A DNA stretch of 9,557 nucleotides. Origin: Burkholderiales bacterium (GTDB lineage: Bacteria; Pseudomonadota; Gammaproteobacteria; Burkholderiales; Burkholderiaceae_C). A program made the position numbers and the translations under genes. Shown one piece after another: positions 1 through 5,948 of the stretch; positions within the stretch are counted from its first letter, which is position 1, and every line of letters starts with the position of its first letter. The stretch spans positions 1-9,557 of the forward strand of contig CANFYD010000109.1 in NCBI GenBank assembly GCA_947450745.1. The letters run 5' to 3'. The notes under the pieces are model-generated. The model searched no databases. It worked only from the letters and a program-made list of their open reading frames with translations, and was not told the origin of the DNA.

Positions 1-878
1 GCCTGATTGATCTCGGCGTTGAGTCGGGCGGCGATCACAGCGGGCAGCTTGGGCGGGCCGAAGATGCCGAACAACGAGCTCAGGTTGGCCGCCGCAAAGC
101 CTGCTTCGGCAAAGGTGGGCAGCTCCGGCAGGCTGGTCAAGCGCCGGGGCGCACCAACGGCCAGCGCGGTCAAGCGGCCGCTGCGCAGGTATTGCAGTTG
201 CTGCGGCCCGAGGTTGGTGGACAGCAACTCGAACTGGCCCGACAGCGCATCGGTCAACTGCTGGCCGCCGCCTTTGTACGGAATGTGATTGAAGCGCGCG
301 CCGCTAGCCAGCTGCACCTGCTCCAGCACCAGGTGGCCGGTGGTGCCAAAGCCCGAGCTTGCCCAGCGCACACTGCCCGGCTTGGTGCGGGCCATCTGCA
401 CCGCAGCGGTCAGAGTCTTGGCGGCAAAGGCCGGGGTGGCGACCAACAGCACCGGCGTGTGCATGACGCTGGCCAGCGGGGTGAAATCGCTTGCCGAGTC
501 ATAGGCCACGCGGCCGAGCCAGGGGTTCAGCGTCAGCGGCGTGATGGCCGAAAAAGCCAGCGTGTAGCCGTCGGGCTTGTCCTTGGCCAGCGCCTCCATG
601 CCGGTGCTGCCGCCCGCTCCTGCGCGGTGCTCGACCAAGACGGGCACGCTCAAAGCCAGACTGAGGTGTTCGGCCAGCGCGCGTGCCACCAGATCACTGA
701 TGCCGCCCGGCGGGTAGACGACGGTCAGCCGGATCGGCCGGTTAGGCCAGAGCGGCTGCGCGGAGCGCTGTGTCTGCGTCTGCGTCTGGGCTTGTGCTTG
801 CGCTGCCCCGGGCAGCAGGGGGAACTGGGCACCCAGGCCCGCCACCAGGCACTGGCGACGCGATACGCGCTTCGTCAC
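1..878 (-). CDS. Bug/TctC-family tripartite tricarboxylate transporter substrate-binding protein (partial, 3' end outside window)
   Basis: Periplasmic solute-binding protein of the Bug (TctC) family, which captures small carboxylates or similar anions, often for a TctAB-type membrane transporter. The minus-strand frame is open from the window edge to 878, giving 292 codons of a family that is usually about 320-330 residues, so only the C-terminal tail is missing. Family signatures seen in order: PNRPIRLTVVYPPGGISD just after the leader, HRAGAGGSTGMEALAKDKPDGYTL, FNHIPYKGGGQQLTDALSGQ and PELPTFAEAGF. The N-terminus (MTKRVSRRQCLVAGLG) has a twin-arginine SRRQCL motif followed by a hydrophobic stretch, suggesting Tat export, then a Q/A/T-rich linker. 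I chose the GTG at 878-876 because it gives a complete leader and its GTGA overlaps the stop of the LysR gene, implying translational coupling. The ligand cannot be read from sequence. No transporter membrane genes are in the window, which is common for orphan Bug proteins. Confidence 0.93.
   Translation of the reverse strand, partial: MTKRVSRRQCLVAGLGAQFPLLPGAAQAQAQTQTQTQRSAQPLWPNRPIRLTVVYPPGGISDLVARALAEHLSLALSVPVLVEHRAGAGGSTGMEALAKDKPDGYTLAFSAITPLTLNPWLGRVAYDSASDFTPLASVMHTPVLLVATPAFAAKTLTAAVQMARTKPGSVRWASSGFGTTGHLVLEQVQLASGARFNHIPYKGGGQQLTDALSGQFELLSTNLGPQQLQYLRSGRLTALAVGAPRRLTSLPELPTFAEAGFAAANLSSLFGIFGPPKLPAVIAARLNAEINQ
772..788. repeat. 6-bp microrepeat (gtctgc, about 2.8 units)
   Basis: The plus strand reads gtctgc, gtctgc, gtctg in tandem. 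On the coding strand this encodes the QTQTQT linker just after the export signal of the Bug/TctC protein. The unit is a multiple of three, so gain or loss of copies would change linker length without breaking the frame. Confidence 0.7.
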
Positions 879-1806
879 GGCCCCACCACTTGCCAGGGCA
901 GAGCGAGGCGGCGCGTCAAGGCCAGAAAGGTGGCGCTGGCACCGCAGCGGTCCAGCCTGCGGTGCACCAGGGTCATCGGGGCGTCCAGCGCCTGCCCCTC
1001 CAGCAAGGGGCAGTAGACGATGGCGTCGGCATGCAGCCCTTGCATCGAGGCCGGCACGACGCTGATGCCGGCACCGGCCGCCACCAGATTCAGGTTCGTC
1101 ACCATCCGGTCCACTTCAGCGGCAATGCGGGGCTTGACGCCTGCGGCCCGGCACAACGCCAGCAAATTGGCATACAGCCCCGGCGCTCCCGGGCGGCGTG
1201 CCAGGATCAGCGCCTCGTCGTGCAAATCGCTCAGCCGGACGGTGGGCGCGCTGCGGCCCTGCACCAGCCGGTGATCGAGCGGCAAGGCCACCACCACCGG
1301 CTCGCGGAACAAGGTCTCGAACACCAAGTCGTCCGGCTGCGCCACCGGCACGCGGATCAAGCCGCAGTCGAGCCGCAGTCGAGCCGTTGGTCCAGCACCG
1401 CCTCGGTGATTTCGGCGGCATTGTTTTCGCTCAAGCTCAGCGTGATGTCCGGGTAGCGGCGCCGGCACTCGCGCAGGGCCTGCGGCGTGAAGCGGTGGGC
1501 GGCCGCCGAGCTGGTGAAACCGACCGCCACCCGGCCCTCCTCCCCTTGCGACAAGCGCTGCATGCGCTGTTCCATGCTGGCCATATCCTGCAGGATCTTG
1601 CGGCTCTCGACTTGAAACAAGCGGCCCGCCTCGGTCAGCGTCACGCCCTTGGGGTGGCGCTCGAACAGCAGCAGCCCCAATTGCTGCTCCAACGCCTTGA
1701 TCTGCTGACTCAGCGGGGGTTGCTGAATGCCCAGCTTGGCGGCAGCCCGCGTCATGTGACCTTCGTCGGCGACGGCTTGAAAGTAGCGGAGTTGGCGCAT
1801 ATCCAT
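875..1806 (-). pseudogene. LysR-family transcriptional regulator, frameshifted by an 11-bp tandem duplication
   Basis: LysR-type regulator: an N-terminal winged helix-turn-helix (residues about 1-60, MDMRQLRYFQAVADEGHMTR, then AAKLGIQQPPLSQQIKALEQ), a linker helix, and a C-terminal effector-binding domain (from about residue 90, GRVAVGFTSSAAAHRF, onward). The frame starting at ATG 1806-1804 reads correctly to LDQRLDCG and then runs into a stop at 1359-1357, giving a 149-residue product. The rest of the effector domain (LIRVPVAQPDDLVFETLF, then REPVVVALPLDHRLVQ, ending LPWQVVGP) continues in another frame down to 875. At the break the plus strand holds two identical 11-bp units (1361-1382). 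Removing one restores a single 306-residue reading frame, the normal LysR length. It lies immediately upstream of the Bug/TctC gene with a 4-bp stop/start overlap, so it may have regulated that gene. An assembly or sequencing error remains possible, but a full-unit duplication is more typical of replication slippage. No convincing Shine-Dalgarno sequence precedes 1806; ATG 1800 is an alternative start. Confidence 0.9.
1361..1386. repeat. 11-bp direct tandem repeat inside the LysR gene
   Basis: The unit gccgcagtcga occurs at 1361-1371 and again at 1372-1382, followed by the first four bases of a third copy (gccg, 1383-1386). Eleven is not a multiple of three, so the second copy shifts the LysR frame at about codon 141. 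Loss of one copy would restore the gene. Confidence 0.95.
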
Positions 1807-1835
1807 CGCCGCATCATATGCAAAAGGTATGGCTA

Positions 1836-1845
1836 GCACCGGTGC
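1836..1845. promoter_or_regulatory. Palindrome GCACCGGTGC in the divergent intergenic region (possible operator)
   Basis: A perfect 10-bp palindrome lies in the 148-bp gap between the divergent LysR gene and the PEP-CTERM gene, 8 bp before a candidate -35 box and about 30 bp upstream of the LysR start codon. Its position suits an operator, possibly for the adjacent LysR regulator. It lacks the T-N11-A layout that would identify a LysR box with confidence. Confidence 0.3.
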
Positions 1846-1852
1846 CAGATAT

Positions 1853-1881
1853 TTGACGCATGGCGCGCGACTCCGCATAGT
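1853..1881 (+). promoter_or_regulatory. Candidate sigma-70 promoter for the PEP-CTERM/lipoprotein hydrolase unit
   Basis: TTGACG (1853-1858, 5 of 6 consensus bases) is separated by exactly 17 bp from CATAGT (1876-1881, 4 of 6). A start point near 1888 would leave a leader of about 67 nt before the ATG at 1955. This is a consensus match only. Confidence 0.5.
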
Positions 1882-1954
1882 CCGGCCACGTTGTCGCACT
1901 GCCGAGCCGGGTGGGTTCGCCGACGGATTCCAAATCAGACAGGAGACAAGCAGC

Positions 1955-3232
1955 ATGAACTCGAACCCTTTCCGCCAGGCCGCGCCCGCCCTTTTGTTGG
2001 CGCTGCTGGCCGCCGCGCCACTGGCTCAGGCCGCCGACCCGATCTCGATTCTCTTCGTCGGCAACAGCTACACCTTCGGCCGGGTCGACCCGGTGATGAG
2101 CTACAACGCCGCTCAGGTGCATGACTTGACGGCGGGCTTCAATGCCCTCAATCCTGCCGGCACCAACAGTTATCCGATCGGCACGCCGGGACAGGGCTCG
2201 TTCGAGCCGCACCCCTGGGGCGGCGTGCCCGGGGTGTTCAAGATGATGACGGTGCAGGCCGGCTTGAACTACGACGTGTCGCTGTCCACCCGCAACGCTG
2301 CCTCGCTGCGCGGGCAGTTCCTGAACACCGCCAACAGCACCTGGGATCTGCGCGGCAACGTCGCCTCCAAGACCTGGGACAAAGTGGTGCTGCAAGAGCA
2401 AAGCGACGCGGCCCTGCCCGCCGGCATGGGCAAAAACGCCAATCAGGCCACCTTCAATGCCTATGCCGACAAGTTCGAGCGCTTCATCCATACCGGTGCC
2501 GCCCAGACCTATACCGAGACCCAGTTGTTCGGCAGCTTGGCGGCTTGCACGGCCACCGGCTTGTCGGCAGGCAGTTGCAACACCAGCCGAGTGATCGCGG
2601 CCAACAGCCATGCCAGCGTCAACACCCAGGTCTATCTGGAGCAAAGCTGGGCCCGGCCCGACATGGTGGAAGCCCACAAGATCACCTTGGCCGACAAGAG
2701 CAGCAGCAACGGCGCGCCCATCGTCGACACCAGCAGCGCCGGCGGTGCGGCCACGCTGTACTACGGCACTCTGGCTGGCATGACCGCCGACCTGCACGAC
2801 GCCTTCTACAACAAGGCCGCCAGCAACAGCGGCTTTGCTGGCGTGGTGCCGGTCGGCGATGCGTTCCAATTGGCGGTCGATCAAGGCTTGGTCAAGGGCA
2901 GCGGCTTTTACAAGGCGGACGGCACTTACGACGAAGCCGGCGGGCTCAACCTCTGGTGGCTGGACCGCACCCATGCCAGCAAATATGGCAGCTACCTGAG
3001 CGCGCTGACCTTGTTCGGCAGCCTCACCGGGCTGGACCCGCAGTCGCTGGGCCGGCAAGAGCAGTCGGCTTTTGATCTGGGCATCAGCAGCACCGACGCC
3101 TGGGCCTTGCAGCAAGTGGCGGCCACCCAGCTGGGCTTTGCGCTGGCCGTGCCTGAGCCGGGCACTTGGGCGCTGTTGTTGGCGGGTTTGGGATTCATCG
3201 GGTGGCGTGCCCGGCAACGGACTGTGAGTTGA
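1955..3232 (+). CDS. Exported SGNH/GDSL-like hydrolase with PEP-CTERM sorting signal
   Basis: A predicted secreted hydrolase of 425 residues. Residues 1-26 form a signal peptide (MNSNPFRQ, a hydrophobic core, then PLAQA as cleavage site). Just after it, ISILFVGNSYTFGR carries the SGNH block I-type motif with candidate nucleophile Ser38. Near the end, WLDRTHASKYGSYLSAL supplies the D-x-x-H block (Asp337, His340), so an SGNH-type catalytic Ser/Asp/His arrangement is visible. VVLQEQSDAALP is a further conserved-looking segment. The C-terminus (from residue 399) is a PEP-CTERM tail: VPEPGTWALLLAGLGFIGW followed by arginines, the signal for exosortase processing that often accompanies exopolysaccharide production. 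The start was set at ATG 1955 because AGGAGA (1941-1946) sits 8 bp upstream and the signal peptide begins there; an in-frame upstream ATG at 1829 would bury the leader. The stop overlaps the next gene. The substrate is unknown; an ester or O-acetyl polysaccharide is plausible for the fold but is inference. Confidence 0.85.
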   Translation: MNSNPFRQAAPALLLALLAAAPLAQAADPISILFVGNSYTFGRVDPVMSYNAAQVHDLTAGFNALNPAGTNSYPIGTPGQGSFEPHPWGGVPGVFKMMTVQAGLNYDVSLSTRNAASLRGQFLNTANSTWDLRGNVASKTWDKVVLQEQSDAALPAGMGKNANQATFNAYADKFERFIHTGAAQTYTETQLFGSLAACTATGLSAGSCNTSRVIAANSHASVNTQVYLEQSWARPDMVEAHKITLADKSSSNGAPIVDTSSAGGAATLYYGTLAGMTADLHDAFYNKAASNSGFAGVVPVGDAFQLAVDQGLVKGSGFYKADGTYDEAGGLNLWWLDRTHASKYGSYLSALTLFGSLTGLDPQSLGRQEQSAFDLGISSTDAWALQQVAATQLGFALAVPEPGTWALLLAGLGFIGWRARQRTVS

Positions 3233-4629
3233 TGCAAATGATGAGAGAGATTTCAAAGCGAGCGCTGCAACTGGCGGCTGGCTTGTGCTTGAGTCCGTGG
3301 CTGCTGGCTTGCGCCACCGCGCCCGTGCCACCGGCTCAGGTCGCGGTGGCTGCCGAAGCAGCTGAGCTTGCACCGACGCAGCGGGCCTGCCCCAGCGGCT
3401 TGCCGGCAGACACGCGCTGTCTCGGTGGGCAAGATTCGGCCGGCGCTTTCTACCTGATCGCCATGCCGCCGGTCTGGACCGGCGTGCTGGTGCTGCATGC
3501 GCACGGCGGCCCGGAACTGGGTGCCCCGAAGCTTGAGCGCAGCGCCGAGGACTTGACGCGCTGGGCCGTCATGGTGAAGGCGGGCCACGCTTGGGCCGGC
3601 TCCACCTTCCGGCAAGGCGGGGTGGCGGTGCGGGCGGCGGCCGAAGACACCGAGCGGCTGCGGCAGATTTTTGTCGCCCATGTGGCCAAGCCCAAGCAAA
3701 CCATCCTGCACGGCCAGTCCTGGGGCGCTGGGGTGGCGGCCAAAGCGGCCGAGATGTATGCCGGACCCGACCGCAAGACGCCGGCCTATGACGGTGTCTT
3801 GCTGACCAGCGGCGTGCTGGCCGGTGGCACGCTTTCTTATGATTTCCGCCTCGATCTGCGGGTGGTCTACCAATACTTGTGCAGTAACCACCCGTTGCCG
3901 CAAGAGCCGCAATACCCGCTGTGGATGGGCCTGCCGCCGGGCTCGACGCTGACGCGGGCCGACTTGGCGCAGCGTGCCGACGCCTGCCTGGGCCTGCGCC
4001 AGCCGGCCGCCCAGCGCAGCGCCGAGCAGCAGCAGCGGCTGCAGACGCTGCTTCGCGTCATCCGCATCCCGGAGCGCTCGGTGCTGGGGCATTTGAATTG
4101 GGCCACCTGGCACTTTCAGGATGTGGTGCAAAAGCGCACCGGCGGACTCAGTCCCTGGGGCAATATCGGCGCGCAGTACAGCGGCTCGGCCGACGACGTG
4201 GCGCTGAACGCGGCGGTCTTGCGTTACCGCGCCGACCCCGCCGCCGTCGCCAGTTTTGGGCGGGACAGCGACCCGACCGGCCGCATCCGGGTGCCGGTGC
4301 TGGGCGTGCATGCGGTCCACGACCCGGTGGCCTTTGTCGAGCTGGAGGCGCAGTTCCGCCGCACGATGCAAGCCGCTGGGCAAGCGGGTCACCAGGTGCA
4401 GACCTTCACCGACGACCACGAGCACAGCTATTTGAGCGATCCGGTCTACCCGGCCTTGCTCGATGAGTTGTTGGCCTGGACTCAGGACTCGGCGCGCCAA
4501 CCGACACCGCAAAGCGTGGCTGCGCGGTGCCTGGCGCTGCAAGCCCGCTTCGGGCCGGGTTGCCGGTTCTTGCCGGATTACCAGCCCGCCGAGCTGGACA
4601 CTCGGGTGGTGCCGCGCCAGCGTCCGTAA
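3232..4629 (+). CDS. Alpha/beta-hydrolase fold lipoprotein
   Basis: A predicted lipid-anchored alpha/beta hydrolase of 465 residues. The N-terminus is basic then hydrophobic and ends in a lipobox (WLLAC, Cys27) followed by ATAPVPP, indicating lipoprotein processing. GVLVLHAHGGPE fits the strand and oxyanion region. GQSWG contains the nucleophile elbow (G-x-S-x-G, Ser163). VLGVHAVHDPVAF offers the acid (Asp364) and DDHEHSYLSDP the histidine (His396 or His398). Three in-frame ATGs occur at 3232, 3238 and 3241. I took 3232 because it forms TGATG with the stop of the PEP-CTERM gene, a usual sign of translational coupling; starting at 3238 or 3241 changes only two or three residues before the signal peptide. 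A Cys-rich C-terminal segment (CLALQARFGPGC) could form a disulfide. The pairing suggests the two exported hydrolases act on related substrates, which is inference. Confidence 0.85.
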   Translation: MQMMREISKRALQLAAGLCLSPWLLACATAPVPPAQVAVAAEAAELAPTQRACPSGLPADTRCLGGQDSAGAFYLIAMPPVWTGVLVLHAHGGPELGAPKLERSAEDLTRWAVMVKAGHAWAGSTFRQGGVAVRAAAEDTERLRQIFVAHVAKPKQTILHGQSWGAGVAAKAAEMYAGPDRKTPAYDGVLLTSGVLAGGTLSYDFRLDLRVVYQYLCSNHPLPQEPQYPLWMGLPPGSTLTRADLAQRADACLGLRQPAAQRSAEQQQRLQTLLRVIRIPERSVLGHLNWATWHFQDVVQKRTGGLSPWGNIGAQYSGSADDVALNAAVLRYRADPAAVASFGRDSDPTGRIRVPVLGVHAVHDPVAFVELEAQFRRTMQAAGQAGHQVQTFTDDHEHSYLSDPVYPALLDELLAWTQDSARQPTPQSVAARCLALQARFGPGCRFLPDYQPAELDTRVVPRQRP

Positions 4630-4657
4630 AAACCACGGCCAGGCGAGTGCGCGTGTT

Positions 4658-4682
4658 TTGGCGCAATTGCCAACGATATAAT
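4658..4682 (+). promoter_or_regulatory. TATAAT box and overlapping dyad upstream of cytochrome c5
   Basis: A perfect TATAAT lies at 4677-4682, 65 bp before the cytochrome start codon. Immediately upstream is a dyad, TTGGC-N6-GCCAA (4658-4662 and 4669-4673), which also contains the palindrome GCAATTGC (4663-4670). No good TTGACA-like -35 is present at 16-18 bp spacing, so the promoter may need an activator or use an altered -35. The dyad sits where such a protein could bind. The role of the dyad is inference. Confidence 0.5.
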
Positions 4683-4747
4683 CTCGCGCTTTGCCCCTTG
4701 GCTTATATCCAGGGTGCAGCCACCCTGCTGACGCCAACGAGGATTTC

Positions 4748-5299
4748 ATGAGCGGAACTCAAGACCACGCGCACGACCATGCTGAAGAGGCCCACGAAGG
4801 CCCGATCAAAACGCCCAAGCAATTGGCTTTGGCCGTGTTGTTCGCTTTTGTCGTGCCCATCATCGTGATCATCATGTTGGCCAATTACGTGACCACCGAT
4901 GCCAAGCCGGCCGCCGGCAGCGAAGCGCTGGAAGCGATGGCCGTGGCCGCCCGCATCCAGCCGGTCGGCATGTTGGAAATCAAGGACTTGTCCAACCCCG
5001 CCACGCTGAAGACCGGCGAGCAGGTGTTTCAGGCGCAATGCGCGGCCTGCCACGTCTCCGGCGCTGCCGGTGCGCCGAAGTTGGCTGATCTGGCCGCCTG
5101 GGCACCGCGCGTGAAGACCGGTTTCGACGCCCTGTGGAATTCGGCTTTGAAAGGCAAGAACGCCATGGGTGCCCAGGGCGGCGGTGATTTCAGCGACTTC
5201 GAAATCGCCCGCGCCGTGGTCTACATCGCCAATCAGGGCGGTGCCAAGTTTGATGAGCCGAAGGCACCGGCCGCACCGGCTTCTGCTGCTGCCAACTGA
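4748..5299 (+). CDS. Membrane-anchored c-type cytochrome (cytochrome c5 family)
   Basis: A monohaem cytochrome c of 183 residues that probably carries electrons on the periplasmic face of the membrane, as expected for the cytochrome c5 family. A short His-rich N-terminus (residues 2-20, HAHDHAEEAHEGP) precedes one transmembrane segment (about residues 26-47, LALAVLFAFVVPIIVIIMLA) that acts as an uncleaved anchor. The haem domain begins at TGEQVFQAQCAACH: Cys98 and Cys101 bind haem and His102 is the proximal ligand. Met140 in KNAMGAQGGG is the expected distal ligand. DFEIARAVVYIANQGG is the typical C-terminal helix, followed by an Ala/Pro-rich tail. The start at ATG 4748 follows GAGGA (4739-4743) by 4 bp; an upstream in-frame ATG at 4691 lacks this and would precede the usual start. 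The gene has its own promoter-like box and terminator, so it is likely monocistronic. The partner oxidase or reductase is not in the window. Confidence 0.92.
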   Translation: MSGTQDHAHDHAEEAHEGPIKTPKQLALAVLFAFVVPIIVIIMLANYVTTDAKPAAGSEALEAMAVAARIQPVGMLEIKDLSNPATLKTGEQVFQAQCAACHVSGAAGAPKLADLAAWAPRVKTGFDALWNSALKGKNAMGAQGGGDFSDFEIARAVVYIANQGGAKFDEPKAPAAPASAAAN

Positions 5300-5338
5300 G
5301 CGCGCGAGTTTTCTACTGCGCGCACATCACGCTGACCT

Positions 5339-5367
5339 AAAAAGCCGACCGACGAGTCGGCTTTTTT
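5339..5367. terminator. Bidirectional rho-independent terminator
   Basis: GCCGAC (5344-5349), a 6-nt loop (CGACGA) and GTCGGC (5356-5361) form a perfect stem. A5 precedes it (5339-5343) and T6 follows it (5362-5367), so a U-tract forms in both directions. It lies 39 bp after the cytochrome stop and at the stop codon (5368-5366) of the convergent minus-strand gene, serving both units. Confidence 0.93.
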
Positions 5368-5932
5368 ACGTCTGACTCACGCCTGCATCGCCGTGCTCTT
5401 GGGCAGGCGGCAGCGGTTCCAGCACCACACGGTGATCGGCCAGCAACTGTGCGTGCGAGCACGCTTGCGGTTGCCACAGGCCTTGCTCCACCGCTCGCGC
5501 GGCCCAATCCATGTCCATGCTGTGAACCAGGCCCAGCCCCAGCGGCGTGCTGAGGAACAGCCGGTCCTGCTCGTCCAGCCAGCTGGCCTCGACGCTGCAC
5601 GCCAGGCCGGTGTGGGTGTGGACCAAGCCGTCTTGCAGCAGGCTGGCATTCAGCCGGTAGGTCCAGGGGGCGGCTTGCAGCTGCAAATAGACCCGCTGCG
5701 GCCCATTCTGGAAGAACCAGCAGCCCTGCTCATCGCTGGCGTAGTTGCGGTTGATGAAGTCGCGCAGCTTCTCGTGCTCGATGCGGCTGCCCTTGACCTG
5801 CGGGAACGGGCCGGCGGCTTGAATACGCTCGTCCCGCATATACCAGTCGCCGCGCGCATCCAGCGCCAGCCAGCCATAGCAATGCGGCACGTTCGGCCAT
5901 TTTTTCAACGCAGCTTCGACAATGGCATCCAT
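5366..5932 (-). CDS. Conserved protein of unknown function, about 190 residues
   Basis: A soluble protein of 188 residues with no signal peptide, membrane segment or recognised catalytic motif. It begins MDAIVEAALKKWPNVPHCYG and then WLALDARGDWYMRDERIQAA. It contains FINRNYASDEQGCWFFQNGPQ and VYLQLQAAPWTYRL, and later GLGLVHSMDMDWAARAVE. It is rich in Trp and aromatic residues. The style matches a domain-of-unknown-function family that I recall as common in betaproteobacteria, but I cannot name the family number with confidence. It is the last gene of a three-gene minus-strand unit, starting 16 bp after the YheT-type hydrolase. The Shine-Dalgarno TAGGAG overlaps that gene's stop codon and is 13 bp from the ATG, a rather long spacing. 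Its stop lies inside the poly-T of the shared terminator. Confidence 0.85.
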   Translation of the reverse strand: MDAIVEAALKKWPNVPHCYGWLALDARGDWYMRDERIQAAGPFPQVKGSRIEHEKLRDFINRNYASDEQGCWFFQNGPQRVYLQLQAAPWTYRLNASLLQDGLVHTHTGLACSVEASWLDEQDRLFLSTPLGLGLVHSMDMDWAARAVEQGLWQPQACSHAQLLADHRVVLEPLPPAQEHGDAGVSQT

Positions 5933-5948
5933 GGCTTGTTGGGTACTC

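Noticed and set aside
192..1016. A 274-codon plus-strand frame opposite the Bug/TctC gene
   Set aside because: The minus strand encodes an unmistakable Bug/TctC protein over the same stretch; the plus-strand product has no recognisable features.
1357..1806. A separate short DNA-binding-only regulator
   Set aside because: The remaining effector domain follows directly in another frame and is joined by the 11-bp duplication, so one frameshifted LysR gene is the simpler reading.
1814..3373. A 519-codon open frame on the minus strand
   Set aside because: It runs antisense through the PEP-CTERM gene, which has a signal peptide, catalytic motifs, a ribosome site and a sorting tail. The antisense translation has low-complexity composition and no recognisable domain; long antisense frames are common in GC-rich DNA.
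3253..4749. A 498-codon open frame on the minus strand
   Set aside because: It is antisense to the alpha/beta-hydrolase lipoprotein, rich in Arg, His and Gln with no motif, and so is explained as a shadow of a high-GC gene.
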